Source: JABCPE02 sp963519075 (GTDB lineage: Bacteria; Bacteroidota; Bacteroidia; Flavobacteriales; Weeksellaceae). Taken from it: a stretch of 5,315 nt of DNA. Below, one piece after another: positions 4,987 through 5,315 of this stretch. Every line of letters begins with the position of its first letter. Positions within the stretch are counted from its first letter, which is position 1. The translations under genes were made by a program, and so were the position numbers. The stretch lies in the NCBI GenBank assembly GCA_963519075.1, contig CAUQMH010000100.1, positions 1 to 5,315 on the forward strand, read 5' to 3'. Under the pieces are notes generated by a model. It made no database searches, had not been told where the DNA came from, and was given only the letters and a program-made list of their open reading frames with translations.

Positions 4987-5315
4987 CTAAGATAAATATT
5001 TTAAAAATTCCCAAAAATTTCTGTTTTTCAGGTAGTTGAGAAAATTTTCGTTGCGGTAGGCCTCTTGTTCAAAACTGATTTTTTCATACGCCATTTCTCC
5101 ATTTCCTAGTTTGATATACCAATATAAAAACTCCACAAGATACCAAAGGTAAAATAGAATAATGCCCATTTCCAGCTGCTGCCGAAGGTGTATTTTTTCG
5201 TGGTTGATAAGGGTGTGGTTATTTTTCAGCCTTTTATCTTTTAAAATAATAAAGGGAAAAATAGCAATTCCTAAAATTTTTGTATTTTTGAGCAAAGTTT
5301 GGCACACTATTATCA
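4987..5315 (-). CDS. Small membrane protein with an HExxH motif, putative minimal metallopeptidase-like protein (start at or beyond the window edge)
   Basis: I do not recognise a named gene. The frame gives 106 residues from a GTG at 5307. It continues upstream as ATA ATA and then an incomplete ?TG codon at the window edge, so an ATG three codons further upstream is likely if the next base allows it. Two hydrophobic stretches are visible: ILGIAIFPFII (about 11-21) and a Trp/Tyr-rich one (about 48-66). Between them is INHEKIHLRQQLEM with a zinc-protease HExxH signature (His36, Glu37, His40). After the second helix comes ISFEQEAYRNE (77-87), where Glu82 (or Glu80) could be the third zinc ligand. 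The order HExxH, membrane helix, Glu-rich E.EA resembles the core of M56/BlaR1-type gluzincins at minimal size. This is inference; no activity can be claimed. The C-terminus is Lys/Trp/Phe-rich (LKNRNFWEFLKYLS). The gene lies 54 bp upstream of the zupT-like gene on the same strand. Confidence 0.7.
   Translation of the reverse strand, partial: IIVCQTLLKNTKILGIAIFPFIILKDKRLKNNHTLINHEKIHLRQQLEMGIILFYLWYLVEFLYWYIKLGNGEMAYEKISFEQEAYRNENFLNYLKNRNFWEFLKYLS

Noticed and set aside
4961..4989. A terminator for the small HExxH gene on the minus strand before zupT
   Set aside because: The region is T-rich on the minus strand, but the only symmetry (TAG-TG-CTA) has a 2-base loop and cannot form a stable hairpin.
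1..5315. Mobile element, CRISPR, toxin-antitoxin or phage-defence system
   Set aside because: There is no transposase, integrase, repeat-spacer array, paired small genes or nuclease-like protein. All large genes are recognisable metabolic, transport or maturation enzymes.

Overview
This is an AT-rich chromosomal segment that looks like a member of the Flavobacteriia (Bacteroidota), possibly a Chryseobacterium-like genus. The evidence is as follows. Start codons are preceded by A/T-rich leaders with no convincing Shine-Dalgarno sequence. Two intergenic regions carry perfect matches to the Bacteroidota -7 promoter element TAnnTTTG. The proteins also read like flavobacterial housekeeping enzymes. 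Genus assignment is inference only.

Layout. Bases 1-464 hold the C-terminal half of lgt, the prolipoprotein diacylglyceryl transferase, running in from the left edge; a probable hairpin terminator follows. Bases 518-1294 encode a YbfF-type alpha/beta-hydrolase. Bases 1364-3475 form a two-gene unit: a Sad/YneI-type succinate-semialdehyde (aldehyde) dehydrogenase, then 6 bp later a FabG-like short-chain dehydrogenase/reductase. The unit is preceded by an AT-rich inverted repeat overlapping a probable promoter and ends at a strong rho-independent terminator. Bases 3549-4121 encode a stand-alone glutamine amidotransferase subunit for anthranilate or 4-amino-4-deoxychorismate synthesis (TrpG/PabA family). 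On the minus strand, convergent with it, lies a ZIP-family metal transporter resembling ZupT (4129-4932, TTG start). Next comes a small membrane protein with an HExxH motif (4987 to the right edge, minus strand).

How the genes relate. Only the dehydrogenase pair looks like a functional operon: an aldehyde-oxidising enzyme and an oxidoreductase for ketone/alcohol interconversion, with no substrate evident from the sequence. The remaining genes appear to be independent housekeeping units (lipoprotein maturation, folate/tryptophan biosynthesis, zinc uptake). I see no mobile element, CRISPR array, tRNA, rRNA or phage feature.

The two most notable observations are a perfect -7 promoter element located in the loop of the terminator upstream of trpG/pabA, and the roughly 106-residue membrane protein that looks like a minimal HExxH gluzincin. 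No clear undescribed multi-gene system is present.
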